From NCBI GenBank assembly GCA_041753075.1, contig JBGSVE010000041.1, forward strand, positions 1-26,696: a DNA stretch of 26,696 nt. Direction: 5' to 3'. Source of the DNA: UBA6163 sp041753075 (GTDB lineage: Bacteria; Planctomycetota; Planctomycetia; Pirellulales; Pirellulaceae). Shown one piece after another: positions 25,013 to 26,696 of this stretch (position 1 is the stretch's first letter; each line of letters starts with the position of its first letter). The position numbers and the translations under genes were made by a program. The notes under the pieces were generated by a model, which was given only the letters and a program-made list of their open reading frames with translations, ran no database searches and was not told the origin of the DNA.

Positions 25013-26488
25013 ATGGCTCGATTGTTCAAGCGCAGAACGGTAAAGGGTTCTCCCTGGTATGCGTCCTACACCGTCACGCTGCCGAATGGGCGGACAACGG
25101 AACGGACGGTTTCGACGCGCACACCGGAAAAGGCTATCGCCCAACAAGTTCTCACGAAGTTGCAGAGCGACGCGGCGGTGCGATACCACGGGATCGTTGA
25201 TCCGCTTGCCGATGCGGTCGCGCGTGAGGCGAGCCGTCCTATCGGATCGCACCTGGTTGATTACACGAACAAGTTGGTTGCCGCCGGTCGCACGGCGGAT
25301 CACATCAAACGGGTTCAGGATCACGTTAAAGAGTATGCCGCGCATGCCGGTATCGAGACCGTAGGCGAATTTTCCGCTGACACCGCCAACGCCTGGGCGG
25401 CAGATTTCAAGCGGAACGGTATGGCCGCACGGACGATTCAAGCGCGGCTGACATCGATCAAGTCGTTAACGAAATGGTTGACCAGCGAAGATAAGTTGAT
25501 CCGCGACCCGTTCGCCAGCGTTTGTAAGCCGGACCCGAAAGGCGACCGTAGGCGCGAGCGCCGGATGTTGCTGCCAACGGAATGGAACTGGCTTGTTCAC
25601 GCGATCAACGAAGGCAAACGGGTTTTAGGCATGGCGGCACGGGAGCGGTTGTTGCTGTATCGCCTTTGCATTCAGACGGGTTTGCGGGCGGGTGAGGTCC
25701 GCAGCCTTGGACGCGGTAGCTTTCATCTTGACGGGTCCAGTCCATTCGTGCGCGTCGTTTCGGGCGACACGAAAAACCGAAAAGCAGCAAATCAATACAT
25801 CGACGACACGCTCGCCAGCGACTTGCGGGTTCATGTTGCCAAGAAGCTACCCAAAGCCACCGCGTTCAATCTTCCGGCGGCATACGAAATGGCGGAAATG
25901 CTGCGCATCGATTTGGAGTCGGCACGTCGGTTGTGGGTCAAAGATGCGCCGATCGACGAACGCGCCAAACGTGAGGACGAATTATTTCTGACCGCGACCA
26001 ACTACGCGGGTGAATGCCTGGACTTCCACAGCTTGCGCCACACCTGCGGTGCATGGTTGGCGCTACGGGGCGTTCAGGCAAAGGTCATTCAATCGGTCAT
26101 GCGTCATTCGTCGATTACGTTGACCCTGGACACCTACGGTCATTTGATTGCCGGCGCGGAAGCCGCCGCGATCATGGACACCGCCGACATGACCGCCGTT
26201 CCGCAATTGTTGGTGGCCACTGGGACCGATGGCGCGTGTACGTCTGGTGTACGGGTTTCGGATGCGCGGAGGGTGCTGGACGGTGCGAAGCCTTGCGACA
26301 CGCCAGCGCAAAACTTGAATGATTCAGAGCCCGTAAGTTTCGCGTTTCGGCCCGTAAATAACGTGGAATTTGCAACGTCTTGCGATGACTTGCAAGACGT
26401 TGCGGGCAGTACCCCCGCAAGGACTCGAACCTTGGACCCAGGGATTAAGAGTCCCTTGCTCTACCAACTGAGCTACGGAGGCGGGTGA
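25013..26488 (+). CDS. int: Tyrosine integrase whose 3' end crosses the attachment site
   Basis: This 491-residue site-specific recombinase has an N-terminal arm-binding region, a SAM-like core-binding domain (about 75-165) and the catalytic domain. Visible catalytic residues are Arg225 (TGLRAGE), His339 and Arg342 (HSLRH), His365 (MRHSS) and Tyr375 (DTYGHL). AAAGGTGAA precedes the ATG at 25013. The catalytic domain ends near residue 395. The frame then continues about 95 residues, through the 52-bp att core and into the tRNA antisense, ending LYQLSYGGG. It would catalyse integration into tRNA-Lys and, with an excisionase, excision. In the circular form the C-terminus would be the 58 residues encoded at 18098-18273. 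Confidence 0.93.
   Translation: MARLFKRRTVKGSPWYASYTVTLPNGRTTERTVSTRTPEKAIAQQVLTKLQSDAAVRYHGIVDPLADAVAREASRPIGSHLVDYTNKLVAAGRTADHIKRVQDHVKEYAAHAGIETVGEFSADTANAWAADFKRNGMAARTIQARLTSIKSLTKWLTSEDKLIRDPFASVCKPDPKGDRRRERRMLLPTEWNWLVHAINEGKRVLGMAARERLLLYRLCIQTGLRAGEVRSLGRGSFHLDGSSPFVRVVSGDTKNRKAANQYIDDTLASDLRVHVAKKLPKATAFNLPAAYEMAEMLRIDLESARRLWVKDAPIDERAKREDELFLTATNYAGECLDFHSLRHTCGAWLALRGVQAKVIQSVMRHSSITLTLDTYGHLIAGAEAAAIMDTADMTAVPQLLVATGTDGACTSGVRVSDARRVLDGAKPCDTPAQNLNDSEPVSFAFRPVNNVEFATSCDDLQDVAGSTPARTRTLDPGIKSPLLYQLSYGGG
26235..26255. repeat. Right copy of 21-bp end repeat (candidate arm site)
   Basis: Identical to 18139-18159 and in the same orientation, with two GTGTAC hexamers 11 bp apart. 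It lies within the integrase gene, 152 bp before the right att core. Together the two copies would flank the core in the circular attP, as arm-type sites do in lambda. Confidence 0.7.
26372..26403. repeat. Perfect 12-bp inverted repeat next to the right att core
   Basis: GCAACGTCTTGC (26372-26383) and GCAAGACGTTGC (26392-26403) are exact inverse complements around an 8-nt loop. The second arm ends 4 bp before the att core. It could be a protein-binding palindrome of attP, or a hairpin ending the tRNA-Lys transcript from the other strand. It also lies inside the integrase reading frame. Confidence 0.7.
26408..26459. other. Right attachment site (att core, 52 bp)
   Basis: Identical over 52 bp to 18046-18097. 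It spans the 3' part of the intact tRNA-Lys gene, from the anticodon loop to position 73 plus two bases beyond, so integration leaves the tRNA functional. Confidence 0.95.
26410..26482 (-). tRNA. tRNA-Lys (anticodon CTT)
   Basis: The 73-nt minus-strand sequence folds as a full cloverleaf: 7-bp acceptor stem with G-T wobbles at pairs 1-72 and 4-69, D-arm GCTC/GAGC, anticodon stem AGGGA/TCCCT with loop CTCTTAA, and T-arm CAAGG/CCTTG with loop TTCGAGT. The anticodon CTT reads the lysine codon AAG. The CCA end is not encoded. It is the integration target of the island, whose right end supplies the 3' part. Confidence 0.95.
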
Positions 26489-26549
26489 GGGAAAGATTGT
26501 AGCAAATCATCGTAAACCATGACAAGCGGCAGGCGGCCATTGGCCATGG

Positions 26550-26696
26550 TTACCGACGCGGTTTGGCAAATTTTATTTTCTCAATCAACTTGACCGTCTC
26601 GTCACCGACCTTGTAGCCGCTGACCGCCGTGATCGCATTGATCACATATTCGTAGCGAAGGTTGTAATCGGTATCGATCTCGACTTCTGGGCCGCC
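26550..26696 (-). CDS. ExbD/TolR-type biopolymer transport protein, C-terminal end (partial)
   Basis: Only the last 48 codons before a TAA (26550-26552) are in the window. They read VEIDTDYNLRYEYVINAITA and continue to VKLIEKIKFAKPRR. The pattern of a strand, a Tyr-rich helix (YEYVINAITAV) and a final strand (VKLIEKIKFA) is the C-terminal periplasmic domain of ExbD/TolR proteins. These work with ExbB/TolQ to transduce proton-motive force. It lies 67 bp beyond the tRNA 5' end, on the same strand and upstream of it. The frame is open to the window edge. Confidence 0.8.
   Translation of the reverse strand, partial: GGPEVEIDTDYNLRYEYVINAITAVSGYKVGDETVKLIEKIKFAKPRR

Larger units (their letters stand above)
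18046..26459 (+). mobile_element. Integrated phage-satellite-like island at tRNA-Lys
   Basis: The element is bounded by a perfect 52-bp direct repeat (18046-18097 and 26408-26459), giving a unit of 8362 bp. The right copy is the 3' part of an intact tRNA-Lys gene, the classical target of tyrosine integrases. The integrase is the last gene and lies against that end. All genes point the same way. They comprise integration (integrase, excisionase-like HTH proteins), replication (initiator, helicase loader), regulation (several HTH/zinc proteins) and one capsid-maturation protease. Terminase, portal, major capsid, tail and lysis genes are absent. Size and gene order resemble phage-inducible chromosomal islands. 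Mobility has not been shown. Confidence 0.92.

Noticed and set aside
1..26696. CRISPR array
   Set aside because: No series of regularly spaced direct repeats was seen; the repeats present are paired hairpins, att copies or iteron-like sites.

Overview
The window looks like a chromosomal segment of a planctomycete, probably Rhodopirellula/Pirellulaceae-like. This is an inference from gene content: a large DUF4175-like membrane protein with a Gly/Ser/Gln-rich tail, a GDEAKGK-type adenylosuccinate synthase, an MMPL transporter of about 1260 residues, and CCCCAACCG-type intergenic hairpins. No database search was possible.

Positions 1-17321 are ordinary chromosome. On the minus strand lie the 5' part of a large membrane protein (running off the left edge), a KefB-type cation/proton antiporter with its own terminator, uppS (undecaprenyl diphosphate synthase) and purA; the last three are tightly packed. 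On the plus strand is pckA (ATP-type PEP carboxykinase) with an ATGA-coupled small membrane protein, then another small membrane protein. On the minus strand follow a ThDP enzyme of the acetolactate synthase type coupled to an aldehyde dehydrogenase, and a transaldolase. A large plus-strand MMPL/RND transporter closes the block. Several intergenic gaps hold long imperfect hairpins.

Positions 18046-26459 are an integrated mobile element of 8.36 kb, bounded by a perfect 52-bp direct repeat. The right copy is the 3' part of a complete tRNA-Lys(CTT) gene (26410-26482, minus strand); the left copy is the partial duplicate. All element genes are on the plus strand. In order they are: an unknown protein, a solitary HK97-type prohead protease (S78), a coiled-coil protein, a small beta-rich protein, a double-HTH/zinc protein, a zinc-ribbon plus AlpA-like HTH protein, two excisionase-like HTH proteins, a winged-helix protein with no standard start codon, a phage-type replication initiator, a DnaC-like helicase loader and a tyrosine integrase. 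No terminase, portal, major capsid or tail gene is visible. I read it as a phage-satellite-like (PICI-like) element: it has its own integration and replication modules and one capsid-processing enzyme that would act on another phage's head.

Three features stand out. (1) The attachment core lies in frame inside the integrase gene. In the excised circle the integrase would have a 58-residue element-encoded tail, and integration would replace it with 9 residues read antisense from the tRNA. (2) A 21-bp repeat containing two GTGTAC hexamers 11 bp apart sits near both ends and looks like integrase/excisionase arm sites. (3) The replication initiator gene contains two 19-bp palindromes, each followed by a half-site at the same distance, then a C-free 41-nt tract. 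This layout resembles the lambda origin within gene O. A decayed integrase relic just left of the left repeat suggests repeated use of this tRNA locus.

Right of the tRNA, the window ends in the 3' end of an ExbD/TolR-type gene on the minus strand.
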